A stretch of DNA of 64,000 nucleotides from Mycobacterium simiae (GCF_010727605.1 NZ_AP022568.1:4216001-4280000), one strand, 5' to 3'. Positions 49,405-59,096 are shown, counted from the stretch's first letter. The notes: generated from the letters alone by a model not told the origin. A program made the numbers and translations.

Positions 49405-50934
49405 GGTCGGCCGGCCCTCCCGCGAGTCGGCCAACATCTCGCGCAGTCGGCGGACGTCGACCTTACCGGTAGCGCCGCGCGGCACGTCCTCGTCGGAATG
49501 CAGCACCAGCCATACCGCCGGAACCTTGAAGGCACTCACCAGCGTCTTCGCGCGGTCGCGCAGCCGCGCAGCGGTCAACTCCCGGCACACCACCGCCGCC
49601 CCCACCCGATTGCCACCGCTATCAGGCACATTGGTGACGAAGGCGAACTCGACGCCGTCGATCGTGCGCAGTGCGCGCTCCACCTCGCTGGGATAAACGG
49701 TCGCCCCGCTGACCTTGAACATGTCGTCGGTTCGTCCGTGGTAGAACAGGAACCCGTCGTCGTCGAGGTGACCGAGGTCCCCGGTCGGATAGAACCCGTC
49801 GGCAGTGAACAGCTCCTCGCGCCGGCGGCCGCAGATGCCGCGCAACGTGTGTGGCCCGCGGATCTGTATTTCGCCGGTCGTTCCCGCCGCGACGGGTTGG
49901 CCGCTGTCGGGGTCGACGATGCGGATCTTCATGCCGGGGAACGGTTTTCCGCAGCTGCCCCACGCCGTCGGTGGCAGGTCGGTATCGGCGGGGTAGCCGC
50001 AGTACGGTCCGAACGCCTCGGTCATGCCGAATAGCGTGGCCCGCGCCCCGGGCCGGGCTCGCTGCTGCCGCGGCAGTAGCGCCTCCAGGCTGCCCGGCCG
50101 CAGTGCCGAAAGGTCGGCGCCGAAAGAACCGGCGTGCCGGGCCAGCGCCTCGGCCTGATCGGGCCAACCCCGAAACAGGGTGACCCGCTCGCGCTCCAGC
50201 AGTCGCAGCGTGGTCTGCGGAGCGGGAATTTCCTCGGTGACAAGGGTGGCACCGGCGACCAGCGCCGACAGTATTCCGCTGCCGAAGCCGCCCACCCAGA
50301 AGAACGGCATTGGCAGGTACAGGCGGGTGTCGGAGGTGATACACCGCGCGGCCAGGCCGGACTGGACGGCGCCCAACGCGCTGCCGTGTGAATGCACGAC
50401 GCCCTTGGGCGCTGCGCTGCTGCCCGAGGTGAACATGATGACGAGCGGGTCGGCGGCGGTAACCGTGCCGGTCATGGCATCGGCAATCCGTCGGGCCCGG
50501 CCGCCGGCGGCGGCTCGGTCCAGCTGCCTGACCGACCAAACTTGCTGCAGTGCTGGAAGTTCGGACCGAGCCCGCGCCACGTCGTCCAGGTAGTGATGGC
50601 CGCGGAACTCCTCGACGGCCACCAAGAACTGCACGGCCGCTACCCGCAGTTGCGCGGCGAGTTCGCCCGCTTGCAGCAGCGTGCTCAACGGCACCAGGAC
50701 GGCGCCGACGCGCGTCAGCGCCAGCGCGACCCGCACCCAGCGCACACTGTTCGGCATGATCAATCCCACCCGAGTGCCCTTGCCCACGCCGGCTTCGAGG
50801 AAGGCGGCGGCCAATTCGCGGGTGGTGTGCTCGAGCTCGCCATAACCGATTCGCGACGCCGGATCGATCACCATCGGTGTGTCCGGGTCGTGGTCGGCGC
50901 GAAATCTCAGCCACTGGTCGATGGTGCTAGGCAT
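49369..50934 (-). CDS. Acyl-CoA synthetase (ANL superfamily)
   Basis: 521 residues. IMFTSGSSAAPKGVVHSH is the AMP-binding P-loop, LFGMTEAFG and YPTGDLGHLDDDGFLFYHGR follow, and the catalytic lysine is in PRGATGKVDVRRL. It would activate a carboxylic acid as its CoA thioester. Last gene of a six-gene minus-strand operon; its first 8 bp overlap the previous gene. Its closest visible relative is the neighbouring synthetase (same VPFST/VPLSTL and SPFFWIGGF/MPFFWVGGF segments), suggesting local duplication. Confidence 0.9.
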   Translation of the reverse strand: MPSTIDQWLRFRADHDPDTPMVIDPASRIGYGELEHTTRELAAAFLEAGVGKGTRVGLIMPNSVRWVRVALALTRVGAVLVPLSTLLQAGELAAQLRVAAVQFLVAVEEFRGHHYLDDVARARSELPALQQVWSVRQLDRAAAGGRARRIADAMTGTVTAADPLVIMFTSGSSAAPKGVVHSHGSALGAVQSGLAARCITSDTRLYLPMPFFWVGGFGSGILSALVAGATLVTEEIPAPQTTLRLLERERVTLFRGWPDQAEALARHAGSFGADLSALRPGSLEALLPRQQRARPGARATLFGMTEAFGPYCGYPADTDLPPTAWGSCGKPFPGMKIRIVDPDSGQPVAAGTTGEIQIRGPHTLRGICGRRREELFTADGFYPTGDLGHLDDDGFLFYHGRTDDMFKVSGATVYPSEVERALRTIDGVEFAFVTNVPDSGGNRVGAAVVCRELTAARLRDRAKTLVSAFKVPAVWLVLHSDEDVPRGATGKVDVRRLREMLADSREGRPTSGDPSPGLTVQ

Positions 50935-52507
50935 CGAAGAGTTCCCTCAGCCGCCGAGTGTCGACCTTGCCGCTGGACCGCAGCGGTACGTCGGCACGGG
51001 ATATGGTGACGAACCGCCGGGGGACTTTGTAGGCCGATAGCTCGGATTTGAGTCGCTCGCGCAGGACCGCCTCGTCCCACGCCGCAGCTCCGTCGCGCCG
51101 CACCAGCACCGCCGCGACAAGTTGGCCGCGACGTGCGTCGGGAAGGCCGATCACATACGCGGGTTCGCCGGTGATCCTGTTGATCACCTGCTCGACCTCC
51201 GGCGCCGACACGTTGGCGCCCGCCGTCTTGATCGTCGCGCTGCGCCGCCCGACGAAGTAGACGAATCCGTCGCCGTCGACGCGGACCAAATCTCCGGTGT
51301 GAAACCAGCCGTCGGCATCGAAGCACTCCTCGCGGGAACGTTTGTAGTAGCCCTGCATCAGGTAGGGCCCGCGGATGCACAGCTCGCCGACCGCACCGAC
51401 GCCCACGGGTTGGCCCACATCGGGGTCGATCAGCATCGTCTCGAATCCGGGTGCCGGCTTGCCGAATGAGCCTCGCCGCGTTTCGGGTTGGTCGGATTCG
51501 TCCGAGTCGATCAGCAGCACACTGCCGGCCTCGGTCATCCCGAGCATGCTGTGTCGCAGCTCGGGATCGGCGGGCCGGTGCTCCGGGGCCATGATCGGGT
51601 AGAGATTGCCGCGCCGCAGTGAGGAAAAGTCACGCGTGGCGTAGCTGGGGTGTTCGGTCAGGTGCGCGATCCCGGCCGCGAATCCATTTGTGATTGTCGG
51701 CTTTTCGGCTTCGATCAGGTCCAGCGTTGCTCCGGCACCGTCGGTGTCGGCACCGGCGTTGGAACACACCAACGTCGATCCGGCGACCAGCGTGGCGAGC
51801 AACCCGAACGCGAAGCCGCCGATCCAGAAGAAGGGCGAATTGCAGAACAGCTTGTCGGCAGCGGTCAGACCGCGCAGCCCGTTCAGATTGCGCTGATGTT
51901 CGATCAGCGCGGCATGCGTGTGTACCACACCCTTCGGGGTGCTCGTCGACCCCGAGGTGTAGATGATCGCCAGCACATCGGCGTCGTGGACGTCCGCTTC
52001 CATCGCCTGCAACCGCTCGGGCGCCACGGCCGGCGCGGACCGCCGCAGCGCCTCGAGTGAGAACACGACGCGCCGCAGGTTTGGCACGGTGGCACAGAAC
52101 AGTCGTTGTCCGGAATCGACATCGACCTGCTGGAGGATCTCGGATAGTCGCCGCACGTAGTCGTGCGAGCGAAAAGACGGTGCCGTCAACAGGATCTCGA
52201 CATCGCTGTCGACCAACTGCTCGCCCAGTTCGCGAGCGGTGGCGAAGGTGGAAAACGGGATCACCACGGCTCCGATGCGCGCGGCGGCCAGCATCGCCAC
52301 GACGAAATCGGAGCCATTGGGGTAGAGCAGTCCGACGTGGGTGCCCTTGCCCGCACCCAGATCGATCAGTCCGCGGGCGAGTTCGGCCGACCGCGAGTCC
52401 GCCTCGGCATAGCAGATGCGGTCGGCGTCGCACACCAGCAGTCGATGCTTGCCGCGCGAGCCTGCCTGACGGCGCAGGATCTCGCCCGCGGTTGACTCAC
52501 CGGGCAT
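50927..52507 (-). CDS. Acyl-CoA synthetase (ANL superfamily)
   Basis: 526 residues from ATG 52507 (MPGESTAGEILRRQA). P-loop IIYTSGSTSTPKGVVHTH, SMLGMTEAGSVL, HTGDLVRVDGDGFVYFVGR and the terminal lysine in LRSSGKVDTRRL are all intact. Same role as the neighbouring copy with a probably different side-chain specificity. Overlaps the upstream synthetase by 11 bp and the downstream one by 8 bp. Confidence 0.9.
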   Translation of the reverse strand: MPGESTAGEILRRQAGSRGKHRLLVCDADRICYAEADSRSAELARGLIDLGAGKGTHVGLLYPNGSDFVVAMLAAARIGAVVIPFSTFATARELGEQLVDSDVEILLTAPSFRSHDYVRRLSEILQQVDVDSGQRLFCATVPNLRRVVFSLEALRRSAPAVAPERLQAMEADVHDADVLAIIYTSGSTSTPKGVVHTHAALIEHQRNLNGLRGLTAADKLFCNSPFFWIGGFAFGLLATLVAGSTLVCSNAGADTDGAGATLDLIEAEKPTITNGFAAGIAHLTEHPSYATRDFSSLRRGNLYPIMAPEHRPADPELRHSMLGMTEAGSVLLIDSDESDQPETRRGSFGKPAPGFETMLIDPDVGQPVGVGAVGELCIRGPYLMQGYYKRSREECFDADGWFHTGDLVRVDGDGFVYFVGRRSATIKTAGANVSAPEVEQVINRITGEPAYVIGLPDARRGQLVAAVLVRRDGAAAWDEAVLRERLKSELSAYKVPRRFVTISRADVPLRSSGKVDTRRLRELFDA

Positions 52508-53972
52508 GATCGTGCTGCGCTGTGGATTCTTCGAAAAAGCGCCGGATCTCCCCGAGGTCGGCCTTGCCGGAGGGGGTTCGTGGTATCGCGTCGACGATCG
52601 CGATATGATCCGGAATCTCGTAGCGGGCCAGTCGTTTTCGTAGATGCTTAACCAAGTCGTCGGTATCGGTGGGCGTTCGCAGCTCCACGATGGCGACTGG
52701 TGTCTCACCGAGGCGTGCGTCGGGTCGCCCGATCACCGCCGCGGCGGCCACCGCGGGATGGTCTTCTAACGCGACCCGAACGTCGTCGGGCATGACCTTG
52801 AACCCGCCGCGGATGATCGCCTGATCGGCTCGCCCGAGTACCCACAGGTAGCCGTCGGCGTCGATGCGCGCCAGGTCCGTGGTGCGCATCCATGGCGCGT
52901 TGCGCCCCAGCTGCGCCGGCTTGACCTCCAGCAGCCCGACCAGGTCCGGCCCGAGCGGCGCGCCGGTGTCGTCCACCACCCGCAATTGCGCGCCGGGGTT
53001 CGCCCGCCCGACGCTTCCGCGTTTGGCGGTCCAATGCCGTTGGTAGTCAGCCAGCGTCCAGCCCGCCACGCCGCCGCCGAATTCGGTTGCGGCGTAGGAG
53101 GTGAGGACGGGAATGCCGAATTTTTCGGTGAAGGCGTCGGCATCGTCGGCCGAGAGCGGGGCGGTGCCGCAGGTGACGGCGCGGATGCCATCGAGGTCCG
53201 CCCGCGACAGGTCGGAGTGCAGCACCGTCCGTAGTGCGGCCGGCACCAGCGAGACCGCGCGCGGTCGATGCTTACGTACCGCCTCGGCCCAGGGGCCGAG
53301 CTCGAAGCGTTCCAGCAGAACAAAGGGTCTCGCTTCGGCGATGCATTGCAACACCCGAAACACGCCGCCGATGTGCACCAGCGGTGAATTCACGATCGCG
53401 ACCGTGCGTCGCAGCTGGGTGGGCGGTGGTGCCTGATCAGCATCCAGTCCCAGGACGCTGCGCGCGAGCATGTCGTAGCTGAGGTCAATTCGCTTGGGTG
53501 GGCCGGTCGTTCCGCTGGTCAGCATTCGCACCGCGACCGCGCTGGACACCGCCGGGGCGTCGCCGTATCGCACCGGCCCGCCGGGATCATCCAGACCTGT
53601 CGAGATCGGCGCGGTCGGCGTATCCGCACCCACCAGCGCAGCCAGGTCGTCGGGCTCGCCCACGACCAGCGGCAGTCGCAGCGCGTCGATATCGGCACGG
53701 GTGCGTTCGTCTCCCCGGGATGGATTGATGGTGACGACGGTCCCGCCGCCGAGCAGCACACCCAAGAAGGCCGCCACCTGCCCGGGGCGATTGCGCAGCA
53801 GCATTCCAATGCGCGGATCGCCGCGATGCTCGGCGGTCAAGGATGCCATCCGCCGTGCGGCGTCGCCGATCCGGGCCCAGGGGAGCCATCGGCCGTCGTA
53901 TTCGATCGCTGGCGCGTCGGGCTGCAGATTCACTACGTCGGCGATGCGTCGGCTCAGCGGATGCGCGGTCAT
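52497..53972 (-). CDS. Acyl-CoA synthetase-like protein (ANL superfamily)
   Basis: 491 residues, shorter and more divergent than its two neighbours. P-loop MLTSGTTGPPKRIDLSY, SYAATEFGGGVAGW, MRTTDLARIDADGYLWVLGR and the lysine in PRTPSGKADLGE are present, so it should be active. Starts at ATG 53972, overlapping the crotonase stop by one base. Confidence 0.9.
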   Translation of the reverse strand: MTAHPLSRRIADVVNLQPDAPAIEYDGRWLPWARIGDAARRMASLTAEHRGDPRIGMLLRNRPGQVAAFLGVLLGGGTVVTINPSRGDERTRADIDALRLPLVVGEPDDLAALVGADTPTAPISTGLDDPGGPVRYGDAPAVSSAVAVRMLTSGTTGPPKRIDLSYDMLARSVLGLDADQAPPPTQLRRTVAIVNSPLVHIGGVFRVLQCIAEARPFVLLERFELGPWAEAVRKHRPRAVSLVPAALRTVLHSDLSRADLDGIRAVTCGTAPLSADDADAFTEKFGIPVLTSYAATEFGGGVAGWTLADYQRHWTAKRGSVGRANPGAQLRVVDDTGAPLGPDLVGLLEVKPAQLGRNAPWMRTTDLARIDADGYLWVLGRADQAIIRGGFKVMPDDVRVALEDHPAVAAAAVIGRPDARLGETPVAIVELRTPTDTDDLVKHLRKRLARYEIPDHIAIVDAIPRTPSGKADLGEIRRFFEESTAQHDHAR

Positions 53973-54784
53973 CAGCGGATCTTTGGTTCGCTTCGTGGCC
54001 CGCTAAAACCGTTGCCGTACGGGTCCTGGCGCGCCGCCAGCTCTGCGGTGCCCACCGGGTTGCCCAGCCGGGTATAGATCAGGTTCTGTTCCATCGCGGC
54101 ACGGTACGGCTTGTCCAGCGATTCCCAGATCGCCTTCACCGTGCCCTGAGTCGCCGACGGCGGCTTGGCAGCGATCGTCGCGGCGATCTCACGGGCACGA
54201 TCCCACAGCCGGTCGGGCGCCACCACCTCGGTGACCAGCCCGATCCGCAACGCGGTGTCGGCGCTGACCCGCTCGTCGTTGCCCATCAGGGCAATCCGCA
54301 AGGTCTCACCCAGGCCGACCCGCCGCATCAGGCCGATCGGTTCCAGCGCGCAGACCAGGCCGGCCGACACATGCGAGTCGAAAAATGTTGCGTCCGTGGA
54401 GCAAATAGCCACATCGGATTCGTTGACGAAGTAGAAGGCGCCCGCGGTGCACATCCCTTGGACGGCGCACACCACCGGTTTCCACACCTTTTGCCACTTG
54501 GGGCTGAGCAACTCCCCGGGATCCTCGTGGTTCCAGACGTTGTCGGGCTGGCCGTAGGCCGCCTTGATGTCCAGCCCCGAGCTGAAGGCGCGGTCGCCCG
54601 CCGCCCGCAGCACCACCGCGTGCACCGAATCGTCGAGTTTGACAATGCGCCAGGCCTCGCGCATCTCGGTGCACATCGTGCGATCGAACGCGTTCAGCCG
54701 CTCGGGCCGATTCAGCGTAATGGTCGCGACGTGGTCGGTCGTGTCCACGTCGAGCAGGATGGTGTCGAACTGCGGGGTACTCAT
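53972..54784 (-). CDS. Crotonase-fold protein (enoyl-CoA hydratase/isomerase family)
   Basis: 270 residues from ATG 54784 (MSTPQFDTILLDVD). The fold is clear (ATITLNRPERLNAFDR, AFSSGLDIKAAYG). The two glutamates that act in enoyl-CoA hydratase are replaced: the first aligned position is Tyr (AGAFYFVNESD) and the second is His (FFDSHVSAG). Simple hydration is therefore unlikely; another crotonase reaction (isomerisation, C-C or thioester hydrolysis) should be considered. ATGA overlap with the gene upstream. Confidence 0.9.
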   Translation of the reverse strand: MSTPQFDTILLDVDTTDHVATITLNRPERLNAFDRTMCTEMREAWRIVKLDDSVHAVVLRAAGDRAFSSGLDIKAAYGQPDNVWNHEDPGELLSPKWQKVWKPVVCAVQGMCTAGAFYFVNESDVAICSTDATFFDSHVSAGLVCALEPIGLMRRVGLGETLRIALMGNDERVSADTALRIGLVTEVVAPDRLWDRAREIAATIAAKPPSATQGTVKAIWESLDKPYRAAMEQNLIYTRLGNPVGTAELAARQDPYGNGFSGPRSEPKIR

Positions 54785-55593
54785 CGGCATTGCCAATTCG
54801 GTTTGCGTTTTTCCACAAAGGCTTTCGGGCCTTCGGCCGCGTCTTCGGTGCGTAGTACCCGCTCGCGGAAGGTTTCCGCGAGCATCTCCGCCTCATGCAA
54901 CGGGACGTTCAGGCCCTTGAGAATCGCCAGCCGGGTTCCCCGGACGGCAAGCGGTGCATTGGAATTGACGATATCGGCGATCTCCCGAGCCCGGTCCATC
55001 AGCCGATCATGCTCGACCACCTCGCTGATCAATCCGAGCTCGTAGGCGCGGGCGGCACTCATCCGCTCATGCTTGCCCATCAACGCCATGCGCAGTGCGA
55101 TCGAGCGGGGCAGCACCCGCGATATGCGTACCAGTTCGCGGCCCGCCACCAGTCCGATGCTGACGTGCGGGTCGAAAAACGTCGCCTGCTCGGATGCGAT
55201 CACGATGTCGGTCGTCGTCACCCAATCCATCCCGGCGCCACAACAGATGCCGTTCACCGCGGTCAGCACCGGCTTGGCGGAGCTGCGAAATGGTGGGGTG
55301 CCCTCCTGCGGGGCCTCCCATTGGTCGTACGTCGACAGGTACGGCCGTTCGTAGATCACCTTGCCGTCCTCGGGAATCTCCTTGACGTCGGCGCCGGTGC
55401 AGAACGCGCGGCCGGTACCCGTGACGATCGTCAGCCAAACCCGATCGTCGTTCTCTGCCTCGTGGTAGGCCGCCCGCAATTCGGTGATCATGTGCGGGCT
55501 CAGCGCGTTGAGCGCCTCAGGCCGGTTCAGGGTGACGGTGGCGGTGTGTCCGTCGACCTCGTAGCTGATGGTGTCGAACGAGTCAACCGGCAT
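54781..55593 (-). CDS. Crotonase-fold protein (enoyl-CoA hydratase/isomerase family)
   Basis: 270 residues (MPVDSFDTISYEVDGHTATVTLNRPEALNAL). It resembles the next gene (TFFDPHVSIGLV against TFFDSHVSAGLV), so the two are probably a local duplication. Catalytic positions: Asp in GAGMDWVTTTD and His in FFDPHVS instead of the paired glutamates. Oxyanion-hole segments (CTGADVKE, NGICCGAGM) are intact. Confidence 0.9.
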   Translation of the reverse strand: MPVDSFDTISYEVDGHTATVTLNRPEALNALSPHMITELRAAYHEAENDDRVWLTIVTGTGRAFCTGADVKEIPEDGKVIYERPYLSTYDQWEAPQEGTPPFRSSAKPVLTAVNGICCGAGMDWVTTTDIVIASEQATFFDPHVSIGLVAGRELVRISRVLPRSIALRMALMGKHERMSAARAYELGLISEVVEHDRLMDRAREIADIVNSNAPLAVRGTRLAILKGLNVPLHEAEMLAETFRERVLRTEDAAEGPKAFVEKRKPNWQCR

Positions 55594-55607
55594 CCGTGCC
55601 CCCTTCG

Positions 55608-56429
55608 TCAGCGACCACGGAAATCCGGATCGCGCCGCTGCCGGAAGGCTTCCAGGCCCTCCTTGAAATCGAGTGTCCGACTGGATAACTCGAGATTGAA
55701 CAGTTCCTGTGTCAGGGACTCACCCAGCGAGGTGTGCTGCCCGTAGTTCAGCGCTTGCTTGGCCATCCCGATCGCCACCGTCGGTCCGGTGGCCAGTCGG
55801 CCCAGCAGCTGCTCGGCGACGTCGTCCAGGTCCGCGGGCTCGACGGCCTGGTGAATCAATCCCCAGTCGGCCGCGTCCACACCGCGCACCTTTTCGCCGA
55901 GCAGCAGCATCCGGCGGGCCCGGGCCACGCCGGCCAGGCGGGGGAGCAGCCAGGTGGCGCCCGAGTCCGGGCTGAAACCGCGCTGCACGAACGGTTCCCA
56001 GAACACCGCGTCGGTGGCGGCGACAGCGAAATCGGCAGCCAGCGCGAGGTTGCAGCCCATCCCCACTGCCCAGCCGCGCACGCTGCACACGACCGGAAGC
56101 TGGATGCTGTGCACGAGCTCGATCACCCGGTGAGCGGCATGCGGGATCCTGCGCACCAGGCTGCCGGTGCGCGGACGTTCTGCGGCGCCGCTGTTGGAGC
56201 TCACCCAGTCGGCGCCCGCGCAGAAATCCCCGCCCGCCCCGCGCAGGTGTATCGCGCGCAACGAATCGTCGGCGGCGGCCTGTGTCAGCTCGCCGACCAG
56301 CGCGTGAATCATGAACTGCGTCAGCGAATTACGCCGCTGTGGGCGTTCGAGGGTAAGCCGTAGAATCGCGCCGTCGCGATGTGCGGTGACCGAACCCTCG
56401 GTGTCGGCCGCACCGGCGTCGTGACTCAC
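55608..56429 (-). CDS. Crotonase-fold protein (enoyl-CoA hydratase/isomerase family)
   Basis: 273 residues from GTG 56429 (VSHDAGAADTEGSVTAHRD); the ORF extends 36 codons further into promoter sequence. First gene of the six-gene operon. The glutamate positions are Asn (VGMGCNLALAAD) and Phe (VFWEPFVQRGF), while an Asp in GFSPDSGATWLL falls in the position used by isomerase and dehalogenase-type crotonases. Substrate not deducible. Confidence 0.88.
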   Translation of the reverse strand: MSHDAGAADTEGSVTAHRDGAILRLTLERPQRRNSLTQFMIHALVGELTQAAADDSLRAIHLRGAGGDFCAGADWVSSNSGAAERPRTGSLVRRIPHAAHRVIELVHSIQLPVVCSVRGWAVGMGCNLALAADFAVAATDAVFWEPFVQRGFSPDSGATWLLPRLAGVARARRMLLLGEKVRGVDAADWGLIHQAVEPADLDDVAEQLLGRLATGPTVAIGMAKQALNYGQHTSLGESLTQELFNLELSSRTLDFKEGLEAFRQRRDPDFRGR

Positions 56430-56455
56430 CGTCGAACCGGCCTTTCTCAATGATA

Positions 56456-56500
56456 CGGTTACCCATACAGTAGGCAATACGATTGGTACGCTGTACAAGT
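56456..56500. promoter_or_regulatory. Two TetR-operator-like elements in a divergent promoter
   Basis: On the minus strand, CTACTGTATGGGTAACCG (56456-56473) and ACTTGTACAGCGTACCAA (56484-56501) share the pattern TGTA-N4-(G/T)A(C)-like with sites near 58931 and 61226. They lie between the start of the minus-strand operon (56429) and the hotdog gene (56558). Confidence 0.45.
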
Positions 56501-56557
56501 TATCAAGTAAACGCTGCCGACGGAACAACCGGGTCACACCCGGCGGAAGAGGGTCGC

Positions 56558-57235
56558 ATGGGCGAAGGTACGCCGACGCGCAGGGATGACCCGAAATTCG
56601 GCGAGCTGCCCTTGGCTCAGACCGTGGCGGCCGCCGCCGCGATGCGCCGGCTGAGCTCGTTACTGCTGTCGCTGGAACATTCCCACCCGACGGTGGACGC
56701 CATGCTGGACAAGTTCGGGGAATGGGAAGACGAGCTGACGGCCGCGGCGCCGCCGGACAAGACGCCTCGCATCGGTGCGGTCGATGACGATCCGCGCCGC
56801 GTTTATCTCAATCACGCCACCGACATCGGCGCCTACAACCCGGCCTTCCCGGAGTACGAGTTCGATCACCTCGACCCCGACCGGGCCGCGGGCCGGGTGG
56901 TCTTCCCGCTGGTCTACGAGGGCCCACCGGGGCTGGTGCATGGCGGCTTCCTCGCTGTGTTTTTCGATTGCGTGATCCAGCATCACAGCTGCGTGATGGG
57001 ACTGTCGGGCAAGACCCGCTCGCTCAATGTGTCGTTTCGCCGGCCCACGCCACTGCTGACCGAGCTGCGGTTCGACATCGTCCGGTCGCATGTCGAGCGT
57101 GGCATCGATTCGACGGCGCGCCTACTGCTCGCCGACGAAGTGCTGTGCATCGGCGAGGTCAATACCCTGGCGTCGCAACCGGAGAAGCTGACCGGATACG
57201 AATTCGGCAGGCGGCGAAAGGAGTCCGCGAGATGA
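56558..57235 (+). CDS. Hotdog-fold thioesterase (PaaI-like)
   Basis: 225 residues from ATG 56558 (MGEGTPTRRDDPKFGELPLA). The C-terminal half is a hotdog domain with GPPGLVHGGFLAVFFDCVIQHHS, the characteristic HGG before the long helix. The N-terminal half is a helical extension seen in several mycobacterial members. Probably hydrolyses a pathway acyl-CoA. Translation coupled to the next crotonase by ATGA. Confidence 0.87.
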   Translation: MGEGTPTRRDDPKFGELPLAQTVAAAAAMRRLSSLLLSLEHSHPTVDAMLDKFGEWEDELTAAAPPDKTPRIGAVDDDPRRVYLNHATDIGAYNPAFPEYEFDHLDPDRAAGRVVFPLVYEGPPGLVHGGFLAVFFDCVIQHHSCVMGLSGKTRSLNVSFRRPTPLLTELRFDIVRSHVERGIDSTARLLLADEVLCIGEVNTLASQPEKLTGYEFGRRRKESAR

Positions 57236-58119
57236 CCGCCTCGAGCCAGGATCGGGTGCTGTTCGAGGTGGATTCCGCGCGGCGCATCGCGACGATCACA
57301 CTGAACAATCCCAGGCAGCGCAACTCTTATGACGCCGCGATGCGGGAGGCCATCGGCCGCTGCCTGGACCAGGCGGCCGAGGACGACGACATCACGGTGG
57401 TACTGCTGCGCGGCGCGGAGGGTGTTTTCTCCACCGGCGCCGACATGAACAACGCCTACGGCTGGTATGGGGACAAGAGCAAGGGGCCCGGCGAATTCGC
57501 CAAACGCCGGCCGAGTCAGCGTCGACGACTCGCCGTGGACCGCAAGTCATTTGGCTTCTACCACAACTTCATGGGTTTCCCCAAGGTCACGGTGGGGGAG
57601 ATCTCCGGCTACGCCCTCGGTGGCGGTTTCGAGATGGCGCTGATGACCGATATTTCGGTGATCGCCCGCGATACCAAGATCGGGATGCCGGCGACGCGCT
57701 TTCTGGGTCCGGCGCTCGGCAGCTTGCACATGTTCTTCCACCGACTGGGGCCGGTCTTGGCGCGGCGGCTGCTGCTGACCGGTGACGTCATCGCGGCCGG
57801 CGAGATCGAGCATCTTGGAATCTTCACCGACACCTGCGATCCCGGCGCCGTGACCGCGCGCGCCCGGTATTGGGCCGAGAAGGCGGCAAAGATGCCTGCC
57901 GACGGTGTCGTGATCGCCAAGGAGGCGTTCCGGCTCGTCGAGCAGACCCAGGCCTACAACGGTGAGGAAGTGGCGAGCTATCTATTCCACGCCTACGGCA
58001 CCAACCTGCAATTCGAGCCGGATGAGTTCAACTTCGTCAAGACGCGCGCCCAGCACGGGACCAAGGAGGCGTTCCGGCTGCGTGACGAACACTTCCACGT
58101 GCCTGAACCCGAAGGCTGA
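57232..58119 (+). CDS. Crotonase-fold protein (enoyl-CoA hydratase/isomerase family)
   Basis: 295 residues from ATG 57232 (MTASSQDRVLFEVDSARRIA). The first catalytic Glu is present (GYALGGGFEMALMTD), the second is replaced by Ala (GMPATRFLG). Longer than usual, with an insertion near residue 80 (YGDKSKGPGEFAKRRPSQRRR). Partner of the hotdog gene in a two-gene operon ending 18 bp before the convergent TetR gene. Confidence 0.9.
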   Translation: MTASSQDRVLFEVDSARRIATITLNNPRQRNSYDAAMREAIGRCLDQAAEDDDITVVLLRGAEGVFSTGADMNNAYGWYGDKSKGPGEFAKRRPSQRRRLAVDRKSFGFYHNFMGFPKVTVGEISGYALGGGFEMALMTDISVIARDTKIGMPATRFLGPALGSLHMFFHRLGPVLARRLLLTGDVIAAGEIEHLGIFTDTCDPGAVTARARYWAEKAAKMPADGVVIAKEAFRLVEQTQAYNGEEVASYLFHAYGTNLQFEPDEFNFVKTRAQHGTKEAFRLRDEHFHVPEPEG

Positions 58120-58137
58120 CAATCCGTTTCGAGGGGA

Positions 58138-58929
58138 CTAGCGTTCGGCGGTCGTTTTAAGGCGGGGGGACGACCTCGCCGACTTGCGCGGCCGGGAATT
58201 CGATTTGGCCTTCGCTCCCTCTTCGATCAGCCGGCCGGCGTGGTCGAGGATGCAGGTGAGGCCGTACTCGAAGTTCGTCTCATCGGGTGCCCCGATCCGG
58301 TGCCCTATCCGGCTCACCTGGGCCAGCAGTGGCGTCTTCTCCGGGTCGATCGAGACGGCGTCTTCGATGGCGCGTGAGCCGACATCCGAGGACTGGTTCT
58401 TCTCGTATAGCCGCTGCAGGACCACCGAGCCACGGACGTGTACGGACACCGCGGAGTAGGTGTCGAAGGCGTCTTCCGGCGACAGGCCGGCCTCGACCAG
58501 ATTGGCGATCGCCTTCTCCATCTCCTGCGCACCCAGCCGGGCGGCCTTGGGACTCAGCGCCGCGCGGATCAAAATCAGGTCGCACAGAATGGGATTGCCC
58601 ATGAAGGTCTTACGCATCAAGCGTGCGTGATTGCGCAGGGTTTCTCGCCAATCGCTGGCTTCTACGTACGGCGTGGCGAACACGTACTTGCTCAGCGCGC
58701 GGTCGGTCATCGCGTTGAGCAAGTCGTCCTTCTTCCGGAAGTACCAGTAGATGCTCGTCACTCCGACGCCGAGGTGTTTGCCGAGCAGCGGCATGCTCAG
58801 GTTGTCGATCGACACCTGTTCCGCGAGTTCGAATGCGCCGCTGATGATGTCGTCGGGGTTGATGGACCCGCGTTCGCGTCGTTGACGCTTATCAGCGGTT
58901 GCCTGCTTTGCCACTACGGGCACCTCCAT
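58138..58929 (-). CDS. TetR-family transcriptional regulator
   Basis: 263 residues from ATG 58929 (MEVPVVAKQATADKRQRRERG). The HTH is MPLLGKHLGVGVTSIYWYFRKKDDLLNAM, about residues 47-75. The C-terminal ligand domain is all-helical and ends in a lysine/arginine-rich tail (SNSRPRKSARSSPRLK). The ORF could extend 71 codons upstream, but that part is promoter sequence. Likely represses the surrounding acyl-CoA genes; operator-like elements lie just upstream of its own start and at three neighbouring promoters. Confidence 0.92.
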   Translation of the reverse strand: MEVPVVAKQATADKRQRRERGSINPDDIISGAFELAEQVSIDNLSMPLLGKHLGVGVTSIYWYFRKKDDLLNAMTDRALSKYVFATPYVEASDWRETLRNHARLMRKTFMGNPILCDLILIRAALSPKAARLGAQEMEKAIANLVEAGLSPEDAFDTYSAVSVHVRGSVVLQRLYEKNQSSDVGSRAIEDAVSIDPEKTPLLAQVSRIGHRIGAPDETNFEYGLTCILDHAGRLIEEGAKAKSNSRPRKSARSSPRLKTTAER

Positions 58930-58930
58930 C

Positions 58931-58951
58931 AAACTGTATCCTGTACGAACG
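58931..58951. promoter_or_regulatory. TetR-operator-like element at the TetR start
   Basis: AAACTGTATCCTGTACGAACG lies immediately upstream of the tetR ATG. TGTA-TCCT-GTAC-G-AA matches the TGTA-N4-GTAC-N-AA pattern of 56484-56501, consistent with autoregulation. Confidence 0.45.
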
Positions 58952-59075
58952 GTCTGCAGCCGGGCCGCCGACTGCGCCAAATCTATCGGCGTGTGTGCTC
59001 CCACCTGCACGTATATAGGCGTGTCGTCATTCGACGTATGACCGTCAACCGGGCTTTCGTATGCTTTTGCCTCTG

Positions 59076-59096
59076 CTACTGTAATACCTATCGTAG
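59076..59096. promoter_or_regulatory. TetR-operator-like element upstream of the SDR remnant
   Basis: CTACTGTAATACCTATCGTAG contains TACTGTAATACCTATCG, which equals the reverse complement of 61214-61229 (TACTGTATACCTATCG) apart from one extra A. The outer CTAC/GTAG bases are inverted repeats. Confidence 0.5.
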